Below are positions 18,253 to 27,668 of a stretch of DNA of 64,000 bases, piece after piece; the first letter of the stretch is position 1; each line of letters begins with the position of its first letter. The position numbers and the translations under genes are program-made. The notes under the pieces are model-generated. The model searched no databases. It was not told the origin of the DNA and saw only the letters and a program-made list of their open reading frames with translations. Source of the stretch: Acidocella sp. (lineage in GTDB: Bacteria > Pseudomonadota > Alphaproteobacteria > Acetobacterales > Acetobacteraceae); the NCBI RefSeq assembly GCF_027352905.1, contig NZ_DAIEIF010000050.1, forward strand, positions 37,445 through 101,444, written 5' to 3'.

Positions 18253-19035
18253 ATGCGTCTCGCGGGCAAGCGGATCTTCCTCACCGGAGCAGGCGGCGGC
18301 ATTGGCCGCGCTGCCGCCCTCAAATGCGCCGCCGAGGGCGCGCGGCTCATCTGCGCCGATATCAACCCGGCGGCGGCGGCGGCGGTCGTAGCCGCTGTCG
18401 AGAGCCAGGGGGGCGAGGCCGTCGCGGTCATCGGCGATCTCGCCGATGAAACCGCCGCCGCCGCCATGTTCGCTGAGGGAGCCGCCGCCCTCGGGGGGCT
18501 GGATGTTCTGTTCAACAATGCGGGGCTATGCCTAGGGAATGATGCGGGGCCGGTGGAAACGTCTCTCGCTGTTTGGCATCAGACTCTGGCGGCGAACCTC
18601 ACCTCCGTGTTTCTTGGCTGTAAATACGGCCTCCCCCACCTGCTGCAATCCGGGCGCGGCGTCATCATCAACACCGCCTCGATCGTCGCATTGGTCGGCT
18701 CCGCCTTTCCCCAGATCGCCTATACCGCCGCCAAGGGAGGCGTGCTGGCGATGACGCGGGAAATCGCGATCATGTATGCCAGGCGTGGCCTGCGCGCCGT
18801 CGCCATCTGCCCCGGCCCCACCGCCACGCCCCTGGTCAAGGCTTTCCTGGCCGATGAGGCGGCCTGGAAGTTGCGCCGTCGTTATATTCCCGCGGGCCGG
18901 CTTGCAGAGCCGGAAGAAATCGCCAATCTTGTCGCCTTTCTTGCCTCGGATGAAGCGAGCTTCATCACCGGCTCGGCCTATACGATCGATGGCGGCATCA
19001 CCGCCGCCTATGTCATCGACGATGAGGCCGGGTAG
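18253..19035 (+). CDS. SDR family NAD(P)-dependent oxidoreductase
   Basis: 260 residues of classical short-chain dehydrogenase type. The cofactor motif TGAGGGIG starts near residue 11, an acidic residue in ICADIN near residue 36 suggests NAD preference, LFNNAGL is present, and the catalytic pair is in YTAAKGG. The C-terminal YTIDGGITA motif is typical. It starts 52 bases after the acyltransferase and stops 2 bases before dinB. The substrate is unknown. Confidence 0.9.
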   Translation: MRLAGKRIFLTGAGGGIGRAAALKCAAEGARLICADINPAAAAAVVAAVESQGGEAVAVIGDLADETAAAAMFAEGAAALGGLDVLFNNAGLCLGNDAGPVETSLAVWHQTLAANLTSVFLGCKYGLPHLLQSGRGVIINTASIVALVGSAFPQIAYTAAKGGVLAMTREIAIMYARRGLRAVAICPGPTATPLVKAFLADEAAWKLRRRYIPAGRLAEPEEIANLVAFLASDEASFITGSAYTIDGGITAAYVIDDEAG

Positions 19036-19037
19036 CC

Positions 19038-20291
19038 ATGCCGGGCCTCTGCCGCGATTGTGACGCCCGCGCGGATACCGCGCCCTGCCCGCGTTGCGGC
19101 GGCGTGCGGGTGGTGCGCCATGCGGAGCTGTTTCACTTGGCCACCGCCCATATCGATTGCGACGCCTTCTACGCCGCCGTGGAAAAGCGCGACCATCCGG
19201 AGTGGCGCGACAAGCCCCTCATCGTTGGCGGCGGCGCTCGCGGCGTGGTGGCGACCTGCTGCTATATCGCCCGGCTTTCCGGGGTGCGCTCGGCCATGCC
19301 TATGTTCAAGGCGCGGGCCCTCTGCCCGGAAGCGATTATCGTGCCGCCGGATATCGCCCGCTACGCCGCGGTTTCCCGCCAGCTTCGCGCGATGCTGGAA
19401 CGCCTCACCCCTCAGGTGCAGCCGCTTTCCATCGACGAGGCGGTGCTCGACCTCTCCGGCACCGAGGCGCTGCACGGCGCCCCGCCCGCCATCGTTCTCT
19501 CCGCCCTGGCCCGGCGTGCCGAAAAGGAGCTGGGCCTCACCATCTCCATCGGCCTCGCCCGCAACCGCATGCTGGCCAAGCTGGCAGCGGAGCGGGGCAA
19601 GCCGCGCGGCTTTACCGTTCTGGGGCAGGAAGCGGCAGCCCTGCTGGCGCAGGAATCCGTGGGGGTGCTGCCCGGCATCGGCCCGGCCCAGGCGCGGCGG
19701 CTCGCATCCCTGGGCGTTACCACCGTAGAGCAGTTGGCGGCGCTCGACGCCGGCATGGCGGCCCGGCTGGGCCAGGAGGGCGCGGCGCTGGTGGCCCGCG
19801 CCCGCTTGCAGGATCACCGCCCCGTACAGCCTGAGCGGGAGAGTAAATCCATCAGCGCCGAGACCACCTTCTCCACTGACATCGCGGACCGGGCCGGGTT
19901 GGAGGCAGAGCTTTGGCCGTTATGCGAAAAGCTGGGCCGGCGCCTGCACCGTGAGCACCAGGCCGCCGCCGGCCTGGTGCTGAAGCTAAAAACCGCCGGA
20001 TTCGAGCAACGCACCCGCAGCCTGCGGCTGAGCGCGCCCACCCAACTGCCGGAGACGATTTTTGAATCCGTCTTGCCTTTACTCGCACGGGAGGCGGAGG
20101 GCACGCGCTTCCGCCTCATCGGCATTGGCGCGGCCCCCCTGGCCGCCGCCGCGCTGGCGGATCTCGGCGACCTTGCCGATACCGCCTCCCCGCGCCGCCG
20201 CGCCCGCCAGGAGGCGATCGACCGGCTGCGCGCCCGTTTTGGCGATCACTCCGTCCAACGCGGCCGCGCCCTGCGAAGCCTAGGAGGCTAG
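19038..20291 (+). CDS. dinB: DNA polymerase IV with N-terminal zinc-finger-like segment
   Basis: 417 residues, Y-family translesion polymerase. About 35 residues precede the palm and contain two CxxC pairs (CRDCDA, CPRCGG), a small zinc-ribbon extension seen in many alphaproteobacterial DinB proteins. The catalytic motifs follow: HIDCDAFYAAVEKRD (first Asp) and QPLSIDEAVLDLSG (Asp-Glu pair). The helix-hairpin-helix region LPGIGPAQARRLASLG comes next, then a little-finger domain. No C-terminal QLxLF-type clamp motif is obvious. It follows the SDR gene by 2 bases; no LexA box was recognised by eye. Confidence 0.93.
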   Translation: MPGLCRDCDARADTAPCPRCGGVRVVRHAELFHLATAHIDCDAFYAAVEKRDHPEWRDKPLIVGGGARGVVATCCYIARLSGVRSAMPMFKARALCPEAIIVPPDIARYAAVSRQLRAMLERLTPQVQPLSIDEAVLDLSGTEALHGAPPAIVLSALARRAEKELGLTISIGLARNRMLAKLAAERGKPRGFTVLGQEAAALLAQESVGVLPGIGPAQARRLASLGVTTVEQLAALDAGMAARLGQEGAALVARARLQDHRPVQPERESKSISAETTFSTDIADRAGLEAELWPLCEKLGRRLHREHQAAAGLVLKLKTAGFEQRTRSLRLSAPTQLPETIFESVLPLLAREAEGTRFRLIGIGAAPLAAAALADLGDLADTASPRRRARQEAIDRLRARFGDHSVQRGRALRSLGG

Positions 20292-20461
20292 CCCCATCTG
20301 CTCCGAAATTATTGACTTCAAAGCAGACGACTGAATGCTCGTTAAAACAAGGTCGGAGTTTTTTTATGTGACGCTTCGTTCGCTCTGGCTGCCCGTGAAG
20401 CCGCCCAGCCAGATCGAGACATTGCTCTAGGATCAGGAAAGCCCTAGTTTCCCGGGAATGG

Positions 20462-20974
20462 ATGGCCATGCCTGCCGCTGATATCGATCCCGCCCTGTTC
20501 CGCGAGGCCATGGCCCGGCTGGGCGCGGCCGTGACCATTCTCACCACGCGCGGACCGGAGGGAGATGTCGGCATGACCGCCTCCGCCGTCTGCTCGGTCA
20601 CCGACACTCCCCCCACCGTGCTGGTCTGCATCAACCGTGCCGGCAGCCAGTACGAGACCTTCAAATCAACCGGATTCATCTGCATCAATGTGCTGGCCCA
20701 TGAGCATGAGGAACTGTCCCCCATTTTCGCGGGGGTTGGCGATCTGCCGATGGAACAACGCTTCGCCAGAGGGGAATGGATCCGCCTCGTCACCGGCGCG
20801 CCAGCCTTGCGAACCGCCGCGGCCAGTCTCGATTGCAAGGTGACCCAGAGCGTGGATGTGGGGACCCATACCGTGTTTTTCTGCGAGGTTCAGGCGATTC
20901 ATCTCGGCCCGGCGGGCTCCGGCCTCGTCTATCACGGCCGGGCCTATCATCAGATCCTGCACCGCTTCGGCTAG
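20462..20974 (+). CDS. Flavin reductase family protein
   Basis: 170 residues. The fold is that of the FMN-binding, NAD(P)H:flavin oxidoreductase partner subunits of two-component monooxygenases (DIM6/NTAB, HpaC group): [51 protein letters not shown], and a C-terminal YHGRAYHQI. Such proteins supply reduced flavin to a partner oxygenase, but none is adjacent. The 170-base gap upstream holds a T7 run at about 20360 after GGTCGGAG and no recognised gene. Its last bases overlap the end of gshB on the other strand. Confidence 0.87.
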   Translation: MAMPAADIDPALFREAMARLGAAVTILTTRGPEGDVGMTASAVCSVTDTPPTVLVCINRAGSQYETFKSTGFICINVLAHEHEELSPIFAGVGDLPMEQRFARGEWIRLVTGAPALRTAAASLDCKVTQSVDVGTHTVFFCEVQAIHLGPAGSGLVYHGRAYHQILHRFG

Positions 20975-21921
20975 GCGGCCCCGCGAATCGCCTCGATTTT
21001 TTCCCAGATCGCGGCGGCCAGGTTGAGGTTTTCAAACCGTGCCACCTGCTGCAATCCGGTCGGGGAGGTCACGTTGATCTCAGTGAGATACTCACCGATC
21101 ACGTCAATGCCGGTAAAGAGCAGGCCCTGCCGCTTGAGGGTCGGGCCGATGGCGGCACAAATCTCCAGGTCGCGCGCCGTGAGCTTCACCGGCTCGGCCC
21201 GCCCGCCCACATGCATATTGGAACGGGAATCCCCTTCGGCCGGCACACGGTTGATGGCCCCCAGCGGCTCGCCATCGATGAGGATGATCCGTTTATCCCC
21301 CTTGCGCACGGCGGGCTCGTAACGCTGGACCATCAGCGGCTCGCGCGAGGCGGTAAAAAACATATCGAGCAGGGAGCCGAGATTTTCGTCATCCGGCTTG
21401 ATGCGGAACACGCCAATGCCGCCATTGCCAAAAAGCGGCTTCACGACGATGTCTTTGTGCCGCGCCCGGAACTCGCGGATGGCGTCGCGGTCCCAGGCGA
21501 TGAGCGTCGGTGGCATCAGCTCCGGGAAATGCGTGACCAGGAGCTTCTCCGGCGCGTTGCGCACGGCGGCGGGGTTGTTGACCACCAATGTCTTGGGATG
21601 AATATGCTCTAGAAGATGGGTGGCGGTGATATAGGCCATGTCGAAAGGCGGGTCCTGGCGCATGAGCACCACATCCATGCCGCCGAGAGCGATCACCTCC
21701 TCCGGCCCAAATTGATAATGGGCACCCGCCACGTTGCGGACCGTCACCGGCTTGACGCGCGCCCGCAATACAGCGCCATCCAGCCACATATGGGGAACCT
21801 CATAATACCAGAGCCGGTGGCCGCGTGACTGTCCCTCCAGCATCAGCGCGAAAGTCGAATCGCCGGTGATATCGATGCGATGCAGCGGGTCCATCTGCAC
21901 CGCGGTATTCAAAGACGCCAT
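20971..21921 (-). CDS. gshB: Glutathione synthetase
   Basis: 316 residues, full length for GshB, the ATP-grasp enzyme that adds glycine to gamma-glutamylcysteine. Visible signatures are [20 protein letters not shown] at the N-terminus, [35 protein letters not shown] (ATP-grasp), [19 protein letters not shown], and [21 protein letters not shown] near the C-terminus. The gene converges on the flavin reductase with a 4-base tail overlap. Its upstream side opens on an AT-richer gap. Confidence 0.96.
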   Translation of the reverse strand: MASLNTAVQMDPLHRIDITGDSTFALMLEGQSRGHRLWYYEVPHMWLDGAVLRARVKPVTVRNVAGAHYQFGPEEVIALGGMDVVLMRQDPPFDMAYITATHLLEHIHPKTLVVNNPAAVRNAPEKLLVTHFPELMPPTLIAWDRDAIREFRARHKDIVVKPLFGNGGIGVFRIKPDDENLGSLLDMFFTASREPLMVQRYEPAVRKGDKRIILIDGEPLGAINRVPAEGDSRSNMHVGGRAEPVKLTARDLEICAAIGPTLKRQGLLFTGIDVIGEYLTEINVTSPTGLQQVARFENLNLAAAIWEKIEAIRGAA

Positions 21922-22061
21922 GTCATCCTCTGCCTAGGGCTTGCGGCACGCTATCAGGAGACGGGGTGTTGCTCCAGGGCCGCGGCAATAGCGCGCGTTT
22001 GCAATGCCTTTTCGAGGCACAAGATAGGCCAGCGTCATGTCGCAAACCCCAGGATGGGGCG

Positions 22062-22220
22062 ATGACAATAAATGAAGAGTTATCAACAATTTTTTTTGCT
22101 GCAATGCGGCGTATAATTTGCCACATAAGCTTCAGAAGGCTGCCCCATTCGAGCCTTTATTATCGATTATCGATCAACCAATGGACATATCGTCCTGCAA
22201 GACCGAAAGGTGATGAGTGA
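22062..22220 (+). CDS. Possible 52-residue small protein
   Basis: ATG 22062 to TGA 22218-22220, starting MTINEELSTIFFAAMRR and ending basic (RPARPKGDE). The stop overlaps the ATG of the next small ORF (TGATG), an arrangement compatible with coupling. Base composition is AT-richer than its surroundings. No family is recognised, and the Shine-Dalgarno (GGATGGGG) is unconvincing. It could equally be leader sequence. Confidence 0.22.
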   Translation: MTINEELSTIFFAAMRRIICHISFRRLPHSSLYYRLSINQWTYRPARPKGDE

Positions 22221-22378
22221 TGTCCGCGAATATGCTAAAAACCGAGGCTGAACTCCGCAATGCCGTCATCGACCGGTTGATCGCGGCCTCTTTGAGCGAT
22301 GGCAAGCCGGCTCGCGAAGCGACGTTGGAACGTTGGCGGGCTTTGAGCCACATTAAAGCAGAAAAAACCAGCAAATAA
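22220..22378 (+). CDS. Small hypothetical protein, 52 residues
   Basis: ATG 22220 to TAA 22378, with GAAAGG about nine bases upstream. The product is charged and probably all helical (EAELRNAVIDRLIAASLSDG, then REATLERWRALSHIKAEK), without cysteines or hydrophobic segments, so it would be cytoplasmic. Helical propensity and codon use look more coding-like than in its neighbours. It lies alone between divergent gshB and msrB. No function is assigned. Confidence 0.5.
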   Translation: MSANMLKTEAELRNAVIDRLIAASLSDGKPAREATLERWRALSHIKAEKTSK

Positions 22379-22553
22379 CCAGCTGAGGGCACTTCAGCGT
22401 GTCCTCGTCTAGTTTATGCTCATTCATACATTCACCGGGCTGACCCTTGGGGTTTGGCCCGGTTAATATATAGATCGGCCCTCGCTTGGTCACCTCGTCG
22501 GCGGCGCCTATATCAGGCGGCAGAGCGATGAGGAGAGCCGCGATGACAACCAT
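22353..22553 (-). CDS. Possible small exported protein (doubtful)
   Basis: 66 codons on the minus strand. The first 18 residues resemble a short hydrophobic export signal (MVVIAALLIALPPDIGAA) followed by DEVTKRGPIYILTGP and a two-cysteine tail. It overlaps the end of the small plus-strand ORF by 26 bases and the start of msrB by 11. No ribosome site is clear and the hydrophobic stretch lacks a basic N-terminus. It is recorded because it fills the otherwise empty 22379-22542 gap. Confidence 0.2.
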   Translation of the reverse strand: MVVIAALLIALPPDIGAADEVTKRGPIYILTGPNPKGQPGECMNEHKLDEDTLKCPQLVICWFFLL

Positions 22554-22980
22554 AGAGACGCAATTTCCGTTTACGTTGAGCGACGAGGAATGGCGGCGGC
22601 GGCTGACCCCCGCGCAATATGCCGTTTTACGCGGTCACGCCACAGAACGTCCAGGAAGCTGCGCGTTGAATTACGAGAAACGCCCTGGCAGCTTCGCTTG
22701 CGCGGGCTGCGGCCAAACCCTTTTTATCTCCAATAGCAAATTCGAAAGCGGCACAGGTTGGCCGAGCTTCAATGATCCGGTCGAGGGCGCGATCGGGACC
22801 AGCATCGACCGCAGCCATGGCATGATCCGCGTGGAAGCGCATTGCAGCAATTGCGGTGGCCATCTCGGCCATATTTTTGAGGATGGTCCGCCCCCTACGG
22901 GGCTGCGTTATTGCATGAATGGCGAAGCGCTGGTGTTTCGTCCGGCGGAACAAGCAGATGCCGCTTCTAGCCTAATCTAG
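22543..22980 (+). CDS. msrB: Peptide-methionine (R)-S-oxide reductase
   Basis: 145 residues from the ATG at 22543, with GAGGAG at 22530-22535. It reduces methionine R-sulfoxide in damaged proteins. Zinc ligands are the two CxxC pairs (FACAGCGQ, HCSNCGGHLGHIF). The fold motif FESGTGWPSF is present, and the catalytic cysteine is in RYCMNGEALVF, where the family usually has RYCINS. It uses Cys rather than selenocysteine. It stands alone, followed by a strong terminator. Confidence 0.95.
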   Translation: MTTIETQFPFTLSDEEWRRRLTPAQYAVLRGHATERPGSCALNYEKRPGSFACAGCGQTLFISNSKFESGTGWPSFNDPVEGAIGTSIDRSHGMIRVEAHCSNCGGHLGHIFEDGPPPTGLRYCMNGEALVFRPAEQADAASSLI

Positions 22981-23040
22981 AACTTAACTGACGATAAATC
23001 TCTGCCTTAAAGATTTTTTGGCTGAGCCTGCCCTGAAACA

Positions 23041-23074
23041 AAAAAAGCCTGCCCCGGATGGGGCAGGCTTTTTT
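23041..23074. terminator. Bidirectional rho-independent terminator
   Basis: A perfect 15-bp inverted repeat with A6 on the left and T6 on the right: AAAAAAGCCTGCCCC (23041-23055), loop GGAT, and its complement (23060-23074). It can end msrB on the plus strand and the repeat protein at 23100-24482 on the minus strand. Confidence 0.93.
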
Positions 23075-23099
23075 GCAGGCTTTTTGTATGCCTTAAAAT

Positions 23100-24482
23100 T
23101 TACTGGCGATAGATCTCATGACCATTGTTAGCCACGGCGATCTGCGAGGTGGAAACGCCCTTCAGTGTGATCGTGGTCCCATCGGAGAGCAGAATCTGCG
23201 ATCCGCCTCCGCCCAAAGCAGAACCCACCGTCTCCACGGTCGGGGCGCCTGAATCGAAGGTGCCGGAGCCATTGATCAGCCAAATCGCGTCATGCGCGCC
23301 GAAATCGGTGATGGTGAAATCGCCACCGGTGATGCTGACCTCTTGCCCGCCCAGGGTCGTATAGGTGCCTAACACGTTATAAATATTCGAGGCGCCTGAA
23401 ACGGTCGAACCTGTGAGCGTGGTGGAGGATGCCTGGCCGATCAAGAAGTTCTGAGATCCGGAACCGCCGGCGGAAACGAGGTCTCCCACCGCCTTCACTG
23501 TTCCTATCCCGTAATTTTCAAAGCCCACAAAGAAATCGTTGGACCCGCCGCCGCCGATCAGAGATTCCTCGCCCTGGCCCGTATAGAGCAGGTTATTCGC
23601 GCCCGACGCGCTCAAGAGATCCTGGGCGCCGCCACCCACCAGCGTCACGTTACCCGCTCCGCCGACCAGTGAGTTGAAGCCCGCCCGGCCTCCGACAAAG
23701 AACCCGCCGGCATTGCCGCCCCAAGCCGTCACCGCGTTATTTGCGTAAACGACGTTCCCATTAATGATGTAAGTGCCGCCATAAACGGTCTGGGCCTGGG
23801 TCGAATTATTGATGAAATCCAGATTGCCGCCCGCCCCCGGCAGAAACGCCACGGATGCCACGGCACTATCCGAGGCGGTAACGGTGGCATTATCCGAATT
23901 GGCTACAAACACGCTCGTGGTGGCGTTGCCGACCGCATTCACATTGCCCGTGCTGCCCGTGGGACCGCTCAGGAAAACGGTATCACTGCCGCCCGTGGTG
24001 ATATACTCGCCAGAAAGCGAACCGCCCCCAACCGAGATCACATCCTTTCCGCCCGCCGCGTAAATCGAGCTGAACCCGCCGGTGACATTATATGTCACAT
24101 CGCTATTCGCGCCGAACAGTGCCAGATTGGTGAAGGCCGAGCCGTCAACCGTGACCACCCCAGGAAATTCTACCCAAAGGCTGGTGGCCGAGGCGGGGAC
24201 GGAAACGGAATTCGTCATGGCCGGCCCGTTCGTAATGCCCCCCACACTGTTGAAATTGGAAATTTCAAACACAGCAGGAAACGCCGGCCCGCCACTATTA
24301 ACCGTATCGCCCAAGGCAGGATTGTAATCAGCATAACCGACCATCCCCCCATAAATGGAGGAAGCCATCCCGCCAGCATACTGGTTTAAGAATGCATTAA
24401 TGGAATCAGGCAGTGCGGACGGAATCGTTAAAATTCCGGACTGGCCGTTGAAAGCACCGTTAATCGTAATCTGCCCAACCAT
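23100..24482 (-). CDS. Glycine-rich beta-repeat protein, probably type I secreted
   Basis: 460 residues, no signal peptide and no transmembrane segment. The chain is built of short beta-strand repeats rich in Gly, Ala, Ser, Asn, Val and Thr with many GG pairs ([48 protein letters not shown]). They resemble degenerate RTX/beta-roll repeats; the canonical GGxGxD nonapeptide is largely eroded. The C-terminal part (FTITDFGAHDAIWLING, then ILLSDGTTITLKGV) has the look of the end of type I secreted proteins. No ABC exporter is encoded nearby. AAGGGGA precedes the ATG. It could be a surface-layer or biofilm adhesin; enzymatic function is not indicated. Confidence 0.7.
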   Translation of the reverse strand: MVGQITINGAFNGQSGILTIPSALPDSINAFLNQYAGGMASSIYGGMVGYADYNPALGDTVNSGGPAFPAVFEISNFNSVGGITNGPAMTNSVSVPASATSLWVEFPGVVTVDGSAFTNLALFGANSDVTYNVTGGFSSIYAAGGKDVISVGGGSLSGEYITTGGSDTVFLSGPTGSTGNVNAVGNATTSVFVANSDNATVTASDSAVASVAFLPGAGGNLDFINNSTQAQTVYGGTYIINGNVVYANNAVTAWGGNAGGFFVGGRAGFNSLVGGAGNVTLVGGGAQDLLSASGANNLLYTGQGEESLIGGGGSNDFFVGFENYGIGTVKAVGDLVSAGGSGSQNFLIGQASSTTLTGSTVSGASNIYNVLGTYTTLGGQEVSITGGDFTITDFGAHDAIWLINGSGTFDSGAPTVETVGSALGGGGSQILLSDGTTITLKGVSTSQIAVANNGHEIYRQ

Positions 24483-24793
24483 CGGAATCCCCTTCTCAAA
24501 CCCACCTTATGCGGGGTGTTTAACGCTGCGTTGCGGAAAATGCAAACAAAAATCCACAGGCAGGGTTGTATTTTTTTCATATAAAAGACTCAAAATCAGA
24601 TAATAGTCTTATTATTAATTTATATCCCTCAACCTTGAGGCAGCGCATTTTAATTAAAGCGGGGGAAATCCCCGGCTTTTGCCTTGGCGGGCATCTCATA
24701 GCTGAAGACGCTGACTACTATTTGAGAGGAAGCGGCAGCCGATCCGCAGAAGGTTCAGATTACAAATTTGAAACCAAATACAAGCAAGGCGCA
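24483..24793. other. AT-rich intergenic region
   Basis: 311 bases between two minus-strand genes, clearly richer in A+T than the flanks. It contains a promoter candidate for the downstream repeat protein (24565-24593), AT runs at 24590-24660, and a short palindromic stretch (GGGGAAATCCCC, 24664-24675) downstream of nudC that might act as a weak terminator. An open frame on the plus strand here shows no protein-like character. Confidence 0.6.
24565..24593 (-). promoter_or_regulatory. Candidate sigma-70 promoter of the repeat protein
   Basis: Read on the minus strand: TTGAGT (24593-24588), a 17-base spacer, TACAAC (24570-24565). Both hexamers are near consensus with ideal spacing in an AT-rich context, leaving an untranslated leader of about 75 bases before the ATG at 24482. 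Confidence 0.45.
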
Positions 24794-25693
24794 CTATCCC
24801 TGCCGCAGCCAAGCCTCGATCAGGCGGCGGGCGATCGACTCCTCGGGCGGAATCGAAAATCCCAGCGCCTCGCGGTTGCGCACATCCTCACGGGAGAACC
24901 AACGAGCATCGAGAATCTCGTTATCCTCCAGCACGATCTCCTCGCTGAGCCCCTCGCCATGAAATCCCAGCATCAATGAGGCGGGAAAAGGCCAGGGCTG
25001 GCTCGCATGGTAGGTCACGGCGCCTACCCGCACACCAGTCTCCTCCATCACTTCCCGGCGGACGGCATCCTCTAAATTCTCCCCCGGCTCAACGAAGCCC
25101 GCGAGAGTGGAGTACATGTTCTGCCTGGCCGGAAAATTTGCGGATTGGCCGAGCAGCGCCTTTTCCCCCCGCGTGATCAGCATGATCACCGCCGCATCGG
25201 TGCGGGGAAAATGCTCTTTTCCGCATTGCTCGCATTGGGCCATCCACCCGGCCTTCCGCGGCGTCAAAGCCCCCGCGCAGAGCGGGCAGAATTTATGCGT
25301 CGCCCGCCAGTTGAACATGCCGAGCGCGGTCAGCAGCAAAGCCGTGTGCGTCGCGGGCAGGCGGGTCATCAAACTTCGCAACCCGCGGTAATCGCCACCC
25401 TCCAGCGCCGCGGGCAGGTCCCGCCCGGTGAAATCCACGGCAAAAACCGGCCGGCCTTCCACCCGTCCCAGAAACAGGTCGGGCGCCTCGCCAAACGGCG
25501 GCAGCAGCGCGGCCCGCAGCCCCGCTGGCGTTTCCTCCACCAGCGCCCTGCCTTCGTGCAGCACAACGTAGAGGCTCCTGCCATCCTCCGCCGCGCGCGC
25601 CTGCCAGGCGGGGTCATCCCGCAGATATGCAGCCCGGTCCAGCGCCATTCCCACCGGTTCCGGGACGTTTTCGCTTTCATAAAGGGAGGTCAT
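24794..25693 (-). CDS. nudC: NAD(H) pyrophosphatase / NAD-cap decapping Nudix hydrolase
   Basis: 299 residues. NudC cleaves NADH, and NAD caps on RNA. The order is an N-terminal NUDIX-like domain, a zinc ribbon (KFCPLCAG and QCEQCGKEHFPRTD), then the Nudix box GFVEPGENLEDAVRREVMEE near residues 195-215, and the NudC-specific SQPWPFPASLM. The start at 25693 lies beside an inverted repeat (CATGCC at 25691-25696, GGCATG at 25705-25710) and is divergent from the SRP RNA promoter. Confidence 0.95.
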   Translation of the reverse strand: MTSLYESENVPEPVGMALDRAAYLRDDPAWQARAAEDGRSLYVVLHEGRALVEETPAGLRAALLPPFGEAPDLFLGRVEGRPVFAVDFTGRDLPAALEGGDYRGLRSLMTRLPATHTALLLTALGMFNWRATHKFCPLCAGALTPRKAGWMAQCEQCGKEHFPRTDAAVIMLITRGEKALLGQSANFPARQNMYSTLAGFVEPGENLEDAVRREVMEETGVRVGAVTYHASQPWPFPASLMLGFHGEGLSEEIVLEDNEILDARWFSREDVRNREALGFSIPPEESIARRLIEAWLRQG

Positions 25694-25730
25694 GCCTCAC
25701 ATGTGGCATGGCGGGTTTTTTCTGCCAAGC

Positions 25731-25759
25731 TTGCGCTTCCCCTCCGCAAAAGCGATAAT
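25731..25759 (+). promoter_or_regulatory. Promoter of the SRP RNA gene
   Basis: TTGCGC (25731-25736), an exact 17-base spacer, then GATAAT (25754-25759). It is placed just before the inferred 5' end of the 4.5S-type RNA. Confidence 0.65.
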
Positions 25760-25760
25760 C

Positions 25761-25865
<105 letters not shown>

Positions 25866-25892
25866 GGTTTTCTTGCAAGGTCCGCACCGCTC

Positions 25893-27668
25893 ATGGGTTT
25901 GTTCGACGACGATGCGCCAGACGCCCCGCCGCCGGGCCCGGGCCTCTTTGGCGATGAGCCGGATGCCGGGGCGCCCGCGGCGGCGGCCTATCGCGTTCTC
26001 GCCCGCAAATACCGCCCCCTCAGCTTTAATGATCTCATCGGCCAGGAGGCGCTGGTCCGCACCCTGCGCAACGCCTTCGCCATGCGCCGTATCGCCCATG
26101 CCTTCATGCTCACCGGCGTGCGCGGCGTGGGCAAAACCACCACGGCCCGGATTCTTGCCCGCGCGCTCAACTGCACCGGGCCGGACGGCCAGGGCGGCCC
26201 CACCCCCGACCCGTGCGGCGTCTGTGAGAATTGCCGGGCGATTCTCGCGGACCGCCACCCGGACGTGGTGGAGATGGACGCCGCCTCCAATACCGGCGTG
26301 GACGACGTGCGCGAGATCATCGAGGCCACCCGCTTCAAGCCGCTCGCGGCCCGGGTGAAGGTCTTCATCATCGACGAGGTGCATATGCTCTCCAAGGCGG
26401 CGTTCAACGCGCTGCTCAAAACGCTGGAGGAGCCGCCCCCGCATATCAAATTCGTCCTCGCCACCACGGAGATCCGCAAGGTCCCCGTCACCGTTCTCTC
26501 CCGCTGCCAGCGCTTCGATCTCCGGCGCGTGCCGGCGGACACCCTCGCCGCCCATTTCGCGGCGGTGGCGGCCCAGGAGCGGGTGGCCATCGCCCCTGGC
26601 GCCCTGGCGCAAATTGCCCGCGCGGCCGATGGCTCGGTGCGGGACGGGCTCTCCCTGCTCGACCAGGCCATTGCCCGCGGGGCCGAGGATGGCGGCGAAA
26701 TCACCGCCCCGATGGTGGCGGAGATGCTGGGCCTCGCCGATCGCGGCATCGTCTTCGACCTGATGGACGCGGTGGCGCAGGGCGACATCCAGGCCGCGCT
26801 GAGGATTTCCGACGATTCCTACGCGCGCGGCGCCGATCCCGGCATTCTCCTGGCTGATCTGCTGGGCCTCGCCCATCTTCTTACCCGCATGAAATCCGTG
26901 CCCTCGCTGGCCCAGAGCCCCGCCCTGCCGGAGATGGAGCGCACCCGCGGCAAAACCCTGGCGGATATGCTCTCCATCCCCTTCCTCGGGCGGCTGTGGC
27001 AAATGCTGCTGAAAGGCTTGCAGGAGGTGGAGGCGGCTCCAGACCGCCGGGCCGGGGCGGAGATGATCCTCATCCGGCTCTGCCATGTCGCGGATCTGCC
27101 GCCGCCCGGAGATCTGGTCAAAAAACTCACCGAGTCCCAGGGCGCGCTCACCGGCCCGCCAGCGGGCAGCCCCGGCGGCGGCGCGCGGGCGGTGGTCAAT
27201 GGCGGCGCGGTGGCTCAGGCGGCCCTGCCCCGCGCCCTCACCTTTCAAGACGTGGTGGCCCTGGCCCAGGCGCGGCGGGACGTGATGCTCTACGCCCATC
27301 TGCGCCAATCCGTGCATCTCGTGCGCTTCGCCCCGCCGGTCATCGAGATGCGCCTCGCCGCCGACCCCCGCGTGCCGCGCGACCTCACCGGCCGCCTCGC
27401 CGCCCTGCTGGAGGCGGAAACCGGCCGACGCTGGACCATCGTCCTTTCCCATCTGCCGGGCGAGCCGACCATTGACGAGGCGGAGGGGGTCGCCCGCGCC
27501 AGGGCAGAGGATGAAGCCTTGGCCCACCCCCTGGTGCAGGCGATTCTTGCCCAGTTTCCCGGCGCGCGTCTGGAAGCTCCCGCCCCGCCGGCGGAGGAGC
27601 CGGAAATGCCGGCGGATTGGGCCGCCCTGACCCCGCCCGACGACTCATATGAAGGAGAAGAGGAATGA
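25893..27668 (+). CDS. dnaX: DNA polymerase III subunits gamma and tau
   Basis: 591 residues, clamp-loader AAA+ ATPase. After a 30-residue acidic/Pro-rich start come [10 protein letters not shown], Walker [12 protein letters not shown] (about residues 75-85), a zinc module with CGVCENC, Walker [11 protein letters not shown], and the sensor/arginine-finger region [20 protein letters not shown]. The C-terminal tau part binds polymerase alpha and helicase in the family. The gene overlaps ybaB by 4 bases, forming the standard dnaX-ybaB-recR unit. Confidence 0.96.
   Translation: MGLFDDDAPDAPPPGPGLFGDEPDAGAPAAAAYRVLARKYRPLSFNDLIGQEALVRTLRNAFAMRRIAHAFMLTGVRGVGKTTTARILARALNCTGPDGQGGPTPDPCGVCENCRAILADRHPDVVEMDAASNTGVDDVREIIEATRFKPLAARVKVFIIDEVHMLSKAAFNALLKTLEEPPPHIKFVLATTEIRKVPVTVLSRCQRFDLRRVPADTLAAHFAAVAAQERVAIAPGALAQIARAADGSVRDGLSLLDQAIARGAEDGGEITAPMVAEMLGLADRGIVFDLMDAVAQGDIQAALRISDDSYARGADPGILLADLLGLAHLLTRMKSVPSLAQSPALPEMERTRGKTLADMLSIPFLGRLWQMLLKGLQEVEAAPDRRAGAEMILIRLCHVADLPPPGDLVKKLTESQGALTGPPAGSPGGGARAVVNGGAVAQAALPRALTFQDVVALAQARRDVMLYAHLRQSVHLVRFAPPVIEMRLAADPRVPRDLTGRLAALLEAETGRRWTIVLSHLPGEPTIDEAEGVARARAEDEALAHPLVQAILAQFPGARLEAPAPPAEEPEMPADWAALTPPDDSYEGEEE

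Noticed and set aside
20292..20461. Possible small RNA or terminator ending at the T7 run near 20360
   Set aside because: CTCCGA and TCGGAG could pair only across a loop of nearly 50 bases, with no stable inner stem visible by eye.
24566..24979. 137-codon plus-strand frame across the AT-rich gap into nudC
   Set aside because: Half of it is antisense to nudC and the rest has no ribosome site or protein-like composition.
27117..27132. A6 run in dnaX as a programmed frameshift site making gamma
   Set aside because: The phase is GTC AAA AAA CTC, not the X XXY YYZ arrangement of E. coli dnaX, and six A residues are short for transcriptional slippage. No early stop was seen in the minus-one frame.
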